From Thunnus maccoyii (lineage: Eukaryota > Chordata > Actinopteri > Scombriformes > Scombridae), in contig NC_056539.1 of assembly GCF_910596095.1 (NCBI RefSeq), positions 10,357,501-10,421,500 on the forward strand: DNA of 64,000 nucleotides. Reading direction: 5' to 3'. Each line of letters opens with the position of its first letter. Position 1 is the first letter of the stretch. The notes under the pieces were generated by a model. It saw only the letters and a list, made by a program, of their open reading frames with translations, searched no databases and was not told where the DNA came from. Position numbers and translations under genes: made by a program. This document shows, piece by piece, positions 46,072 through 59,900 of the stretch.

Positions 46072-49000
46072 ATGGAGACGCCGGGGAGGATAGCAGCCAC
46101 ACCGGACGCCGTGGACTTCACGGTGGAAAACGTAGAGAAGGTGAGTTTGGACCAGTCAGTCCTCGGTCAGCAGCCTGTCATGTTATACAGTACTGGGGTT
46201 TGTGGACTAAAGAAGTGATCATGCTTCAGATGAGACAGACGGCTTGAGAAGGAAAGAAGGATAGTTTTATTTGTCTTGTAGCCTCATAATATAACAATTT
46301 CTACTCTATAGACTTGGTCTGGAGAAATAATGTGTCTGCACTTGCTTACAGAGAGTCAGCTCATCGGTCCCTATAGGATCTGTCTTTAAATTAGTCTTAA
46401 GTTGATGTTCAAGGAAACAATGATCAAATCAGAGCAAAATAACAGATCTGCTCACTTCTGTTGTGCAGGTTATAGTCCACCAATTATCTGATATCGCCGT
46501 CATTGTAAAATGCTTGTCTGGGTCTTGTTTTCTCTGTTGGATTGTGTGTGTGTGTGTGTGTGCGCGCGCGCGCGCGTGTATGTGTGTGTGTGCGCGCGCG
46601 CTTGGCAATGTTGACTGTGGCTGCCTGGTCGCTGTGATGAATCTCTCTGCTGGGTGGCCACTGACTCCGATATGAGGGGATGGGTGGGGAGACAATGGGG
46701 AGGATGGCACGACAGAGAGAGAGAGAGAGGTGCTCCTGTGGAAGAGCAGAGTTGATGTGATGAGATGGATTGGGGGATGAGGCGAGGGAGGGAGGGGTGG
46801 GACAGGGTCGATGTCTGTGACAGTGCCAGTAAAGAAGGGGGGGGGGGGGTGAGGGTGAGATGGGGAGGTTGGCGATGCGACAGATATGATTAGAGGCAGG
46901 TTTGAAGGAGAGAAAAGCACATTCCTGTGGGGGAAATGGTTTGCCCTAATACTGTGGTTTCTGGTGTAATAAAGGTGGAAGAAGAATGATAAACAGTGAG
47001 CAAGGTCTTGTCTCCCTGTGGATAGTCTCTTTTTTACATGTGTTCATGTTTCATCTCTACAGGTGAAGAAAGTGGTGTGTGTGTGTGAGAGAGAATGTAT
47101 TCTATTATAATTTGGTGGTGGGGAAATAGGAAAAAACAGAACATTTGCTCTTATATTGTTCACATTAACTAAAGTTGAAGGAAACACTCGGACATCTTTA
47201 TGTGTACCTAATGTATAATTAATGTAACTGTGAGGTCATAAATAATTTGTTGTAATGTATTAAAGTAATTTTTAGTGAAAGTAAGTGGTATCCATCTTCA
47301 TAGATTTGCATGGAAATTAGTAAGTAATTTTGTTGGGTTCTCCAGTATTTTTCTTAGCTACAATTTAAGTGGAACTGCGTGTGCCAAAATACCTCAAGCG
47401 AGCTTAAGTGGTGCCTGATTTTTGACAAGGAAATAATCTGAACCACATGTCAGATATACATTTGGTATTCAGTGATTTGATTTGATTTGTTTCATGGATA
47501 CAGGAAATGCATGCTGTGGTTAAAGGTCAATGTAGTGATTATTCAATGAACAATAGATGTATTTTTATACCACTGACTTTCAATCCTATTTTTAAGACAC
47601 TGAAAAATAGTTCAAAGCAGCCACTAAAGAAAATGTTGTGATATTTTATCATAATTTCTTTTTTAATTTTTTTTTTTGGTGGGTTTCTACAGTTAAAGGT
47701 GCTTTGTCAGATCCTGTGAATGCTTGCGTCAGCATTCAGTCTGCTCTTAGTCTTACAGCACTATTAGTAATTTCATTAGAAGATAAAACATGACAAACAG
47801 CCTCTGAAGTATCATTTCCCATGAAGGCTTTGAGCACTTTTGTAATTACACCGCACATGCATTTCAAAACTGATGAGATATTGTTCTACTAAGACTCAGC
47901 TAAATTTAGAAAGCATATTTAGACTCTTTGGATGAGATGATTTTTCTTCTTTCCATATTTTTATTCTTTCTAGATAATTTGGCTAGGGTAGCGTATTTGT
48001 ATTTAATTGGTTGTGGAATCAGCGAGATGCTGTTCATCCACTGGAATGATGGGGAGATTATGGGTTTCTTTAGAATCTCTGCATGTGCACATGAAAGCAT
48101 CATATTAGTATCTGCGGCCGACTGACCATCAGCTTAATACCTTTAGAAAAAAGAAAAAACTAAGATGTTGCTTTTATCAGTAATTTTATTATCCTCTCTG
48201 CCAAACAGTCACAGCAGCAGGTAGCTTTTAATATACACACCACCAGCACACACGTCTTAGTGTTCATCTGAGCACATCAATAGGAGGTCAAATTGCTCTT
48301 CCCATGAGTTGATAAAAGCAGCTGCTGTTGCTAAAAGAGTGAAATAGAAAAGATCAGCAGTGCAGAATTGTCACTGTTGTATAGTGCGTGCTTGTTGTAT
48401 ACATGGTGGTGGAGATGATGGTTCCTGGCCCAGAACTTGTGTTTTTGCAATAGAAAGCCCTTTGTTCATTCGTAGGGCTGTGAAACAAAGTACCACATTG
48501 TGAGTATCTTTGTGTGTTTAATGAATGGGTACGCATACTGCCTTACATATCCGCTTGACTGTAATTAGCCTCATCTACAATCAATATCCACCAAGCAAGT
48601 GGATTTTAGAGGAAATTCAGAGCTCTGCACATGCTGTTAATTTTGCAGTTAGGATTTTGTCACTTTGCATCCCCCCCTAGACAAACAAATACTGTACCAC
48701 CAGAAAAGTACAGCACACTACAGGGTTAGTCTGGGTCAGCATCTTGCTCATAGCATTTTGACAGCAGTGGCTTCCTGTTACCATAACTATCTGTAATCAC
48801 CTGCTCACCCCACTACCCACACAGGGTACTGTCCAAAGGAGGCTGTCGACGTCCATTCAGTATTGCTTAGCTCCAAGGCTCTTGGCTTGTGATGCACTTC
48901 TGTCTTTTGGAAACTGTGTTTGCGGAATTTAGAAGCGGAGGACACGATTATGCCTGCCAGCTAACGTATTATAGAACATAGCAGGGCAGTAGAATTTGAC

Positions 49001-52000
49001 ACTGAGAAATGGTGCCTGGTGTATTGAGTAGTTTGTAGTGGCCAGAAAGGCCGTTTCAGAAGCGCAAGAGGGATCACGATGAGTATTACCATCCACTTAC
49101 TGACAGAAATACATATGAGCTCAAAGTGGAGCACATGTCATGTTGGTTACATGATACACACATGTTCTAGTGTAAGTTGGGGGAATTTTTTGTTTGTTTT
49201 TTCAGTTTTTGTTTTAGCGGGCTTGGTGACGGTATCCTATCGATTCACTGTCTGCAGGTATTCACTCCTTTTGAAATATGCAGTGGTAACTGAAAGTGTA
49301 TAAATAACCACGGTTTGCAAGTTAAAACAGTTGATGCAAGGGCTTGATTTTCTGTTCATGTGTGCCTGGATGTTATCACTATTGGCAACATGGTATTCTT
49401 AATTTCTGTCTTGGCCGTGTGCTGTCAACAACCACCCGCGCACACTCTCGCACAAACTATTCTTCTCTCTTCCCTCATTAATCATCATTCCTCTGCGTGT
49501 CTTTGATTCTCATGGTTAGATCGCAGTGACACGATGGGTCAGTGGCGTGATGATGATGCCTTCTGCAGCACGGCAACAACCCGGCCCTCTCCTGTCACTG
49601 TGATGACTTTGAGGGTGACACTCTAGTGGACAGATGGCTCGAAAACACAGAGAACCTTTGGCAGAGAGATGCCATCACCTGCTGTGTGTGAACACAGTGT
49701 GCAAAGACGTGTCCAAAGTGTGTGTGTGTGTTTGTGTGCACGCACTTATTAAGCATGTGGGGAAATTTCTGTGATGTTTACAGAATATTAGGGACATCCT
49801 TGTAGCATTAAGAGGCTGCCCTTTCTCAACCCCAAATACTTTATTTAAATCTCCTGCCTCGTACTCGCTGTTAATTTTAATAAGTGTTCCATAATTGTCT
49901 TTTGTATAGCTATTGTACTGTTATATTCTTTGTTACACAGCTCAGGACCTGCATTACAGTTATTCTCCTGGGCTCAGTACAGTACAGTACAAGTAAATAA
50001 CAGCTACAGTAAATCCGTGGTTATGTGTGGGAGCAGATGGTGAATCTGTCTAACTGATCCATGTTTTTTCACTCGCACCCCGCTTCCCTCCCTCCTCCCA
50101 TTGGAAAAAGAGTGCGGTGGAGGCTAATGACCTTTGACAGTGTCTGCCAAGAGAACGCCATCCTCAGGTGAAGCCAGGTGGTTCAGGCAGGTTGCCACCA
50201 TCTGTAGATAGAAACAATTATTTGCTTCAGCTGCAAATAAACACCGCCGTTTCGAGGGGTGCGCGTAAGAACCAATTAATAACGGACAATCACAGCTGCA
50301 CATGTGGCGTGATTTCTAGGAGGAGACATCCAGTGGTTCTTTGTGAGAAGATTAAAGCAGCAAAATGCACAGACTGTTTTGTGTCTCGCGCTTTGATAAT
50401 AGACCCAAGAAGGACAGACAAGTTCGGACGCAGACGAGGCGCTGTTTGGGATTGGATGAGGAGAGGTCTGCGATCACACAGCAGACTGCAGTAATGATCC
50501 GCTGTTGCTTTGAACTCCGATATCACAGCCTCATTTACAGAAAGGGTGGAGTGCAGTGTCAGCCGACTAACAAAAACCCTTCTTAATGTGTTTGCTTTTT
50601 AGAATGAAGGCTCGATAACGATCTATAGAAAGATCATGCCAAATTGTAATACAGTAAAACACTGATATTTCATCAGTTTTGTCATGCAGCTCTGTAGTGT
50701 ACATACTGTATTAATCTGTTCATTTATAAAGAAAAGAAGAGGTAAAGTAGATGACCTAACAGTTAAGAAAAAGTTAAAGAAAGACCTGCTGCGCATACTG
50801 TACCTGCACTCATAGCTCTCTCTCTCTCACACATATATGTACAAATGCCGCCTGACTCTGCGAACAAACAGCTCATTAACACCCAGCCAGCCGTGTTCAG
50901 AGTCTCGCACAGTAAGTGGAGACAGATAATTGCGTTGCACTATGGCAGACAGGGAGAGAACACCACCTGAGACTCTCTGCTTCCAGTAGGCATTGACTCT
51001 ATATTGATGTTTTTTTTTTTCTCTACAGCTGCTGGTGTCTTTACAGTATTATTCATCCTCCCTTGTCAGACAGTTTAAACTTCCTCTAATGAGGGAATGG
51101 GGAGAAATGTGGATTTTAAGAGAAGACTGACACAAAGCCTGAGAGCTGAGGGATGGAATGAAACTGGACGGACAGTTTAGGCTGGAGGGAGGCGAATAGA
51201 GAGACAGAAATGAGAGGGAAGAAAGTAAAGAGAATGGCTGGTGGTGGAGGAATTGATGTGAGCAGGCTTCAGGGGTAAAGACAAGGATCAGAAGCTCACT
51301 GAATATATGTTTTTTTTTTTCCTGTGTTGCTTGTCAGACACTTAGTGCCTGACTGCCAGTGGTTTTAGTTCAGTGAGCATGTGTGTGAGACAGAGAGAGA
51401 AAAAAATAGGTTTTTTTTTTTTTTTTTGCAGAGTTGTGCCTGGACGTCTCTTCTGGCACTACCAGGATTAGAGGTGTCTGTTTAATTAATGCTCCCGTTT
51501 TCCCTTCCTTTTATTTCCCTCTCCCACACTTATCCTTTATCTCTTCTCTCTCTGGCTTGCTCCCTCGTGTTCTCCTTGCACTCAAGTACTCAAATTACTC
51601 AGAGCTGTACTTCAGAAAGTGCTGTTTTCAGGTCATTGCTTTCTCTATTGTTCGGGTTTTCGAGGTAAACTGTTCCGTGTGTGTGTGTGTGTGTGTGTTG
51701 CCTGTTTGTGAGCAAGAAAAGTTGGTCTTTTCTCAAGGTAACCAGCTCTTTCCACCAAACAAGGGCTTAAAGGACTGCATTTGTCTTCTCTCAGCTGGTC
51801 TGTTATATCTGACACCCACTATTGTGAATGTGTGGCGTGTAGTTGCAAACGTTTCTCACATGGACTTTGTTAAGTACAAAACTGTTCAACCCCCTCATGG
51901 TTCAAACATCCAAAGATTGTATGGATTATTTTCACTTTTTTTCTTCTTTATTTCCAGGCCCTCCACCAGTTGTACTACGATCCCAATATAGAAAACAAGA

Positions 52001-53412
52001 ATCTGGCCCAGAAATGGCTAATGCAGGCCCAGGTCTCCCCTCAGGCCTGGCAGTTTTGCTGGGCCCTGCTGAGCCCAGACAAGGTACAGTGTGCACACAA
52101 GCACTCACATGGACACACACACACACACCAAAAAAACATTTAACATCATTTACATTCATCTTATCATCTTTCATAGGTGCCAGAGATCCAGTATTTCGGC
52201 GCAAGTGCACTTCATACCAAGATCTCTCGCTACTGGTCAGACATCCCCACAGACCAGTACGAGTCTCTGAAGAGCCAGCTGTTCTCCCAGATTGCCTGCT
52301 TCTCCTCCGGCTCCAAGATGGTGCTTACCCGGCTGTGTGTGGCCCTGGCCTCACTGGCTCTCAACACCATGCCTGAGGCCTGGCCTGGCGCCGTGGCAGA
52401 GATGGTGCGGGTGTTCCAGGAAGAGGGGGGAGGGGTAGATGGGAGGGCACGCTGCCTGGCATTGCTGGAACTACTTACCGTCCTGCCTGAGGAGTTCCAG
52501 ACCAGCCGCCTGCCGCAATACCGAAAGGGACAGGTATGTCTGCAGGTATCACTTTGTCCCACTTCTGCAGGTGATGAAGTGTTTATACGCTTTAAACTGA
52601 GCATCATATAAATCATAGTATAAAAAAAGCATCATATTGGTACCTGTGCCAAAAAAACAGATATTCTTGATACTCATTAAGCAGAGGGACGTGCTGCAGA
52701 TGAGTGATACACCAGAAATCTAACCCTAGTTCTTCTCCTCTCTCTAGGTTCGGGGAGCCCTGGGCCGGGAGTGGGGCTCAGTGTGTCCCTTACTGCAGCA
52801 ACTGCTGCGAAGGACGGACAGCCCCGGGGCGGTGAAAGCTCGCGTGCTGCGCTGCCTGTCATCCTGGGTGCTGCTGGATGTGCCCCTCAGCGAGAGCGAA
52901 GGCCTGGTGCACGACTGCTTCAGCGCCCTGCCTGACCCAGAGCTCTTCGACACAGCGGTGGAGGCAATCGTCAACGCCATCTCACAGCCTGATTCCCAAA
53001 GGTGTGTGTTTGTGTGTGTGCATATGTTTTGCCAGCTTGTACACACCGGCACACCGAACCAAAAGGATGCTGAGGAAAGAAATAATGATACTATGGCATG
53101 AAAGCTTGCCATGGTAATGAGTGGAGAAATTACACTGGAGCAAAAATGGAAGGTAGAGGGAGAAGAGAGGGAAAAAAAAAAAAGAAAGCGATGCATTAGC
53201 CAAGGGAAGGGAACAGACAGGGTGGGCACTGGAAGGGCATCAGGGAGGGACTGATACAGGGCAAGTTGACAGCCAGGGGGAGGAGAGCAGCATTTCTCGG
53301 TTGGCTGGTGTTGCTATGGTTACAGAGCTGGGGAGAGATGTCATCATGCCCTGGTTGATTCAGACATGGCAGGCACCCATTACCCCTCCCCTAGAGAGAG
53401 AGAGAGAGAGCA

Positions 53413-53448
<36 letters not shown>

Positions 53449-54855
53449 CGGGGGTGATGGGACGATGCAAAGAGAAGAAAGGGTGCTAAGAGAAAGAGGA
53501 GGACAGGGGAAGGTGTGAAAGTGTTCTAGAATAAAAGACTTCATCCTCCATACCTCTGCACCGCTTCACAGACAGGGGAGGGGGGTAGGATCTGTGAAGT
53601 TGCTGCTGACAAGTCGGTTTAAACGCACCGATGTTGTGCCGAGCAGATGGTGGGAAGACGATTAATGGCAGTAGAGTTACAGGTAGAACATCCTCGGTCT
53701 CAGCAAGTGTTGCTGGGCTCCCAAAGGACAGAGTATGTTTGTGAGAATTAGGATGGGATTTTGTTTTTTGGGATCATTTTCACTAAGATTGTCTCTTTTT
53801 TTGTGTTATTCTGTACTGATCACAGCCCCATGTTGTGTGTGTGTGTGTGTTTGTCAGGTCCGCCCAAAAGTCTTGACAGTCTCATTAGTTGTGTCTCTTG
53901 AGACACATGTAGCCTCAGTTTTTGTCAGCACACTGTGTGATTTATGGGGTTACATTTAGCAGCTGTATTGTGTTTGTTGTGTCTGTGTTTATGTGGGAGA
54001 AGGAAAAGAGAAGAATCTGTTGGAAGACCTGGTTTATGTTTTTTTTTACCCACCCTCTCTAGAGTCATAGCCCACCTTTTTCCCATCTGTAGATTCTACT
54101 CTCTTTAATTCTTTATTTATTTTTTTTCTTGTTTATTCTATCTATTTTATCCTTTCTCCCACTCTGCCTATGTTTCTTTGTGCTTTTCCTTTTCCCCGTT
54201 CTCTTCTCTCACCATCACTACTAAGCCCTCCTCCGTCTCTTGTTCTCTCCCTCTGTTTAAACACATTACAGTCAACTCATTTGGGGGGATGCTATTGGTC
54301 CAGCTGCATCCTGTTGCCAGGCAACCCATTTCCCCTGTCTCAGAGTGTTTCAGTAATTGCAGAGGGGATCAGAGGTGGGGAGAGGGATTGGGGGGTGGGG
54401 GGTGGGGAGGGGGAGTTGGAGGGAGAGCATAAAGGAGGAGTCAGGAAGGAGGCAGAAAGTGTGTAACGGCGGGGCAGGCAGTGAGAGAGCAGTGGAAGGA
54501 CAACTATGATTTAGAGAAGAGGAGTGGAGACTGCAGCAGACAGTCTCAGAGGAATCTCCTGAATGTCATCTCATCATCTTATGAGGGGAAATGAGAGACA
54601 CACATGAAACCGTTCTGTCCATTTAATTTCATCACATAAACACCAAGTCTTCCTTTCTCTTTTTCCAAGAGTCCATGACCTGCATCTGCAAAGCGCCTTG
54701 TTAAAAATGAATGATCCTCTGAGTGTATGAGTGCACACTGCCACTCATATGTACACACACACACACACAGTCACTCACTCAGAGTTAAGTGCAGTCTGTC
54801 CATGCGCTGCTCTTACAGAGCTACTCAGAAATCCGAAAACAGAGGATGTAGGCCA

Positions 54856-54909
<54 letters not shown>

Positions 54910-56826
54910 AGCGCCTTATTAGATGGAGGCCAGATTCATACACAACACATCACAGAAGGGTGGAGCTCTCTCCAGAGAAGGCTGAATCAGCGTGGGCTGC
55001 TGAGTGGGGGACTTGGACCAGAGGGCCTGAGGGAAATTAGAATAATAAATGCTTCCTAGGATTTAACCTGCAGAGCAGAGAATGCACATCAGCATCATTT
55101 TTTGTTTTGATAATGTCGCTCTATAAGGGATTACATAAGTGCTGAAACAATAAGTTGATTATTATTTCAACAGACAGAAAATTAATTGACTACAGTTTTG
55201 ATAATAATGATCGTTTGAATAATTTAGAAAGCAAAAAAATGCCAAATATTCTGTGGTTCCAGCTTCTCAGATGTGAGGCTGCTTCTCTCATTCATTGTGT
55301 ATTGAATAGCTTTGGGCTTTGGACTGTTGGTTGACCAACATGTGGTTTCTGGGAACCTGAGATGGACCTTTTTTCATATTTTTCATAATTTTTTGACATT
55401 TAAGATCAAAATTTTTTAGTTTGTTTGCAAAAATAATTGACAGATAAATCAATAATTAAAATATTTGTCAGTAGCTGCCCTAGTTTTTTAGGTTTTTATG
55501 GGTTTTTTTGTTTTGGTTTTTGTTTTTTTCCTAAATGTTGGTAAAGTCACACAACCTTGCCGTGTCATTGATGAATATTCATCGACCTGAAGCCATGTCC
55601 TTACTGACATTCTCCTGAAAGATGAAGCACCGCCTGCATACCACAAAACCCCCCCAGGGACTGACACACACGTATTATGGTTTACATTTATAGCATTCAC
55701 ACATGCACATAATCTCCTCAGTGACATTCAGATACACACACGCACGCACGCCCTTCATCTCCAAATGTCACCTCTTCTCTTGCCGTCATTAAGTATGACA
55801 GGAGGATGTTGTCTGATGTTGTCACATGAGCAGATCTGAGCCTGAGTAAAGGAGTGTGCGTGTAAGCATGTGCACCAATGTGTCTATGTAAGTTTGTGTG
55901 TTTGTGTGTGTGTGTGTCAGCAGCACATGTGTGTGTTTTAGCCGGAGCGAGGGAATTATAGATGGCTGAGACAGCAGGGAGAAGACAGAATAATAACTGA
56001 CAGCGGCGCAGCTCGGAGCAGGAGCCTTGAATAGATTTTCTGGTTGCTGGTAGATGTGTGGGTTTTTTAGGGGGTGGGTGTGTTGGATCAGAGGTTGGAC
56101 TGACTTAGACTGAGATTTGTTTTGAAATAAACACTTGTCTTGAGAGGGAGCGATAAATACATCAACCTAGCTGTGAGCGATGTGAGTCAGTTTTACATTC
56201 ACCCGTGGAGGCTACTGTACCTCGCTGTACATGCTACAGAAGGTTCTTCTCCCTCATACGGCGCTGTGTCTGGTTTTAACTCATCTTCTTCAAATGAACT
56301 GGACTCCTAACTGTCTGTTCTGGTGTTTCTTTGTCTGTTTGTGTGTCCATGGGGTATAGATATGTGAACACTTTGCTGAAACTGGTTCCTCAAGTGCTGG
56401 CCCTCCAAGAGCAGCTCAGAGAGGCTGTTCAGAATGGAGACATGGAGACCTGCCACGGTATCTGCCGCATCGCAGTCACACTGGGAGAGAACCACTCCAG
56501 GTGTGTGTGTGTGTTTGTTACCTGTAGACCTCTATCAACATAAAAATCTTACAGTACATTTATCTTGGCTGTAATTATGGCCATAGGCGATTCAATAAAT
56601 ATTTAGCCTTGGATTGGAATTGAAACATTCTGTAATTCAGAGGTTTTGAAATCACTTTTTATTTAAGTTGCAATAACAAAATACAAATCTGGGACAGTTT
56701 TTAAACTAATCTTTGAGTGACGCAGAGAGAAAAGTACAAGTTTACCTGTGTATCAACTTCACTGGACAGCTGACAAATCACATGTTTCTCTGCCCCACAC
56801 CCACCCACCCCACACCCCTCTCTCCT

Positions 56827-56858
<32 letters not shown>

Positions 56859-56869
56859 CTCTCTCTCTC

Positions 56870-56914
<45 letters not shown>

Positions 56915-56928
56915 TCTTCTCTCTCTCA

Positions 56929-56959
<31 letters not shown>

Positions 56960-59900
56960 CAGGACTCTGTTGGAGCAAGTGGATCACTGGCAGAGCTTCC
57001 TGGCTTTAGTCAACATGATAATGTTTTGTACAGGCATCCCCGGCCACTACCCAGTCAACGAGACCACCAGCTCCCTTACACTCACCTTCTGGTATACATT
57101 ACAAGTAAGAGATGTTAGATTCTATGAGTCTATGTACTGTAATGTGATGTGAAAGTGAGAGTTTTACAGATAAACAGTCACTGAATATTTTCCAATTGAG
57201 ATGATTTTTTACATTTTCCTCTAGCCTCATCTTTTCTAGGCTTGTAAAACAAACCCAAATAATCAGCTTTGCTCATTGTGGTCTGGAAAGGCTGGATAGT
57301 CACTTGCTGGAAACTTGCATATTTCAAAGACTCTGTATGAAACATCAACATGAAATGTGCTGATTGTTTGCATTCTCACTGGTTTTTATCACAGTTCTCA
57401 AATAATAAAACATTACAGCTTGTCATTTGCTTTCTGTCTTCTACATTATTGCCCATAATCAATTTCTTGGTTTGTGAGTTACTTATTATAATACTTGTAG
57501 TGTTTTCTCAGTGTGATAAATGAAATTGACTGTTTATGCCCTTTGTGTGTAAATACCGTGCAAGCCAGAACGGTTGCCTTTAGTCTATAAGGTGCATAAA
57601 AAATTTATGTTTCAGACCTAACATTGTTTTTTCTCCTTCTTGCTTGATCATCAGGATGAAATCATGTCGTTTGAGTCTGACAAGCAGACAGTCTACCTGC
57701 AGGTCTACAGGCCCGTGTATTTCCAGCTGGTGGATGTTCTGCTGCACAAAGCCCAGTTCCCCTCCGACCAGGAGTACGCATCCTGGTCTTCAGATGAGAA
57801 AGAACAGTTTCGAATCTACAGGTAAGTGTGTATGTGTGTGTGTATGTTTGTATGCCTTAAACCTGTTTCTGTTTATTGTACATGCCTATTTCTGCAAGGG
57901 TTGGGCGATGTCTGCTAAATTGGCATATGACAATGTCTGCAGTTGGGGGAGGGATTGTCGTCTGTCCATCTTCACTTCGTGGGAATGGACAGGCGACGTG
58001 GAGACAGTGAATCAGATTAAGTGAAGATAATGTTTTACTCGAGTTGACGACAACTACACTCGTTATGTCACTGTAAGTGCAATAAAAGCTTTGCGATTAA
58101 AAAGCTAATAAATCCGTGTAAGAGATGGACAGATGACAGGCGCGGCAGCTTTTAAATCATGATGTTATGATGATAGACAGCTCAGTGGTCAATGACTGTC
58201 GGCCATGGGCGATGGACAATGGCATTGTCCATCTGCCCAACCCTAATTTCTGCTACGCACAATGTTTCAGTGACCGTCTAAGTGTTTTCAGAAATGACTC
58301 GCTGACAGGATGATTGGTCAGCAAATGAGTGTGTTTTTCTCAAATAGACTCTCACTGGACTGCCAGCTGAAAAGGCAAAACCTGTCTGGCACATAGATTA
58401 ACAGATGAGGTTCCAGGATTGCGTGCCCCTAAAATCTCTGTCTGTGCATATCTGTCCTTCAGGGTGGATATATCTGACACACTCATGTATGTGTATGAGA
58501 TGCTGGGAGCAGAGCTGCTGAGTAACCTGTATGATAAACTAGGAAGACTGTTGACTAATGCGGAGCAGCCCACGTCATGGCAGGTGGGTGAGACATGCAC
58601 ACAGATGAGCAAAGAAAAAATGGGAACTGTTTTCTGTTTTTTGTTGTTTTTTTTTTTTGAGTGTTGCACAAAGACCAGAACTGAAAATGTGTCATACCAG
58701 ATTTCATAAACCAGTATTTTGTTTTCTGTTTTTCATTATTATCATTATACTTCAAATTTCAAATCAAAATAAACCTAATGATAAATCTTTTAAACCTTAT
58801 AAAAAATTTGAAGCATTTTTATTCTATAGTAATTTTAAAATAATTTTAAAAACTTTGTAATTGCTGCAACATCTTTTTATTGTCAACTCATGCTTACAAG
58901 TACACTGACTGCGTCCTCCTCCTCCTCCTCCAGCACACAGAAGCTTTGCTGTACGGCTTCCAGTCCATAGCAGAGACGATAGATGTGAATTACTCTGACG
59001 TCATCCCTGGCCTAATAGGACTCATCCCACGCATCAGCATCAACAACGTCCAGCTGGCAGACACAGTGATGTTCACTATAGGTGAGACAAATGCAGTTAT
59101 CAGTGCAGCGCAGTGGAAGTTAAGGATGACATGATGCGAAAAAAAGAAGATGTCTCGGTCCAGAAACCCACAAAAAATGTTTCTCATTTAGTGTCTGAAC
59201 TGTTATTCTCCTACCAGGCGCTCTGGCTGAATGGTTGGCAGACCACCCAGTGATGCTCAGCAGTGTCCTGCCCTTGGTGCTGCAGGCTTTAGGGAACCCA
59301 GACCTTTCTGTTTCCTCTGTCTCTACACTCAAGAAGATCTGTAGGGAGTGCAAATACGACCTGCCACCCTACGCAACCAACATAGTAGCTGTCTCTCAGG
59401 TATGTGCACACATAACTGCACAACTTCTTTTTTTTTTTTTTTACACGCTACTGCTTTTTCCTCCCAGTTAAGAGCCAATCATAACAGTCTTTTTTGTTAC
59501 TTTTAACAGCTGAATGTTGTACATTCCAGAAATAACATTTACTCTTTGAAATCACTTCAGTTGTATTATTTTGGTGTTACTCTTCATTGCTAAATTGGGT
59601 AGGTTTTGTTGTGCTGTCAAAATAGAAGAATCACAATGACTCTTCTCTTTTTTTCTCTCTCTCTCAAGGAGGTGCTTATAAAGCAGATCCACAAGGTCAG
59701 TTTGTGTCCTCTCCCATTTTTCTCTCTTTCTGTGTCTTGACTCAGTTCAGAAGTGACATTTAAATAAGGAATACTGTGGAAAGAATTACGTAACATGTTT
59801 CACAGCCTGTAGTCTAAGGATGACGTGTTACTGTATGTGTTTAAAAAATCTGTTATATCTGTAATAGAACTACTTACTGCGTACTTGAACTGCAACTAAA

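Larger units (their letters stand above)
53448..56359. other. ipo13: ipo13 intron 4, remainder
   Basis: It contains a (CA)n array at 54858-54906, a pyrimidine-rich stretch near 54170-54260 and a MITE at about 55138-55470. No additional exon is seen, and exons 4 and 5 join in phase across it. Confidence 0.5.

Noticed and set aside
46429-46920. 163-codon minus-strand frame
   Set aside because: Pro/Ser/His-rich translation of simple repeats (GT/GC, G-run, GA) inside ipo13 intron 1.
51434-51991. 185-codon plus-strand frame
   Set aside because: Intron 1 sequence of ipo13 running into exon 2 in the wrong frame.
56701-57152. Ser/Leu- and Arg/Glu-rich frames
   Set aside because: Translations of the CT tract before ipo13 exon 6; the real exon begins at 56963.
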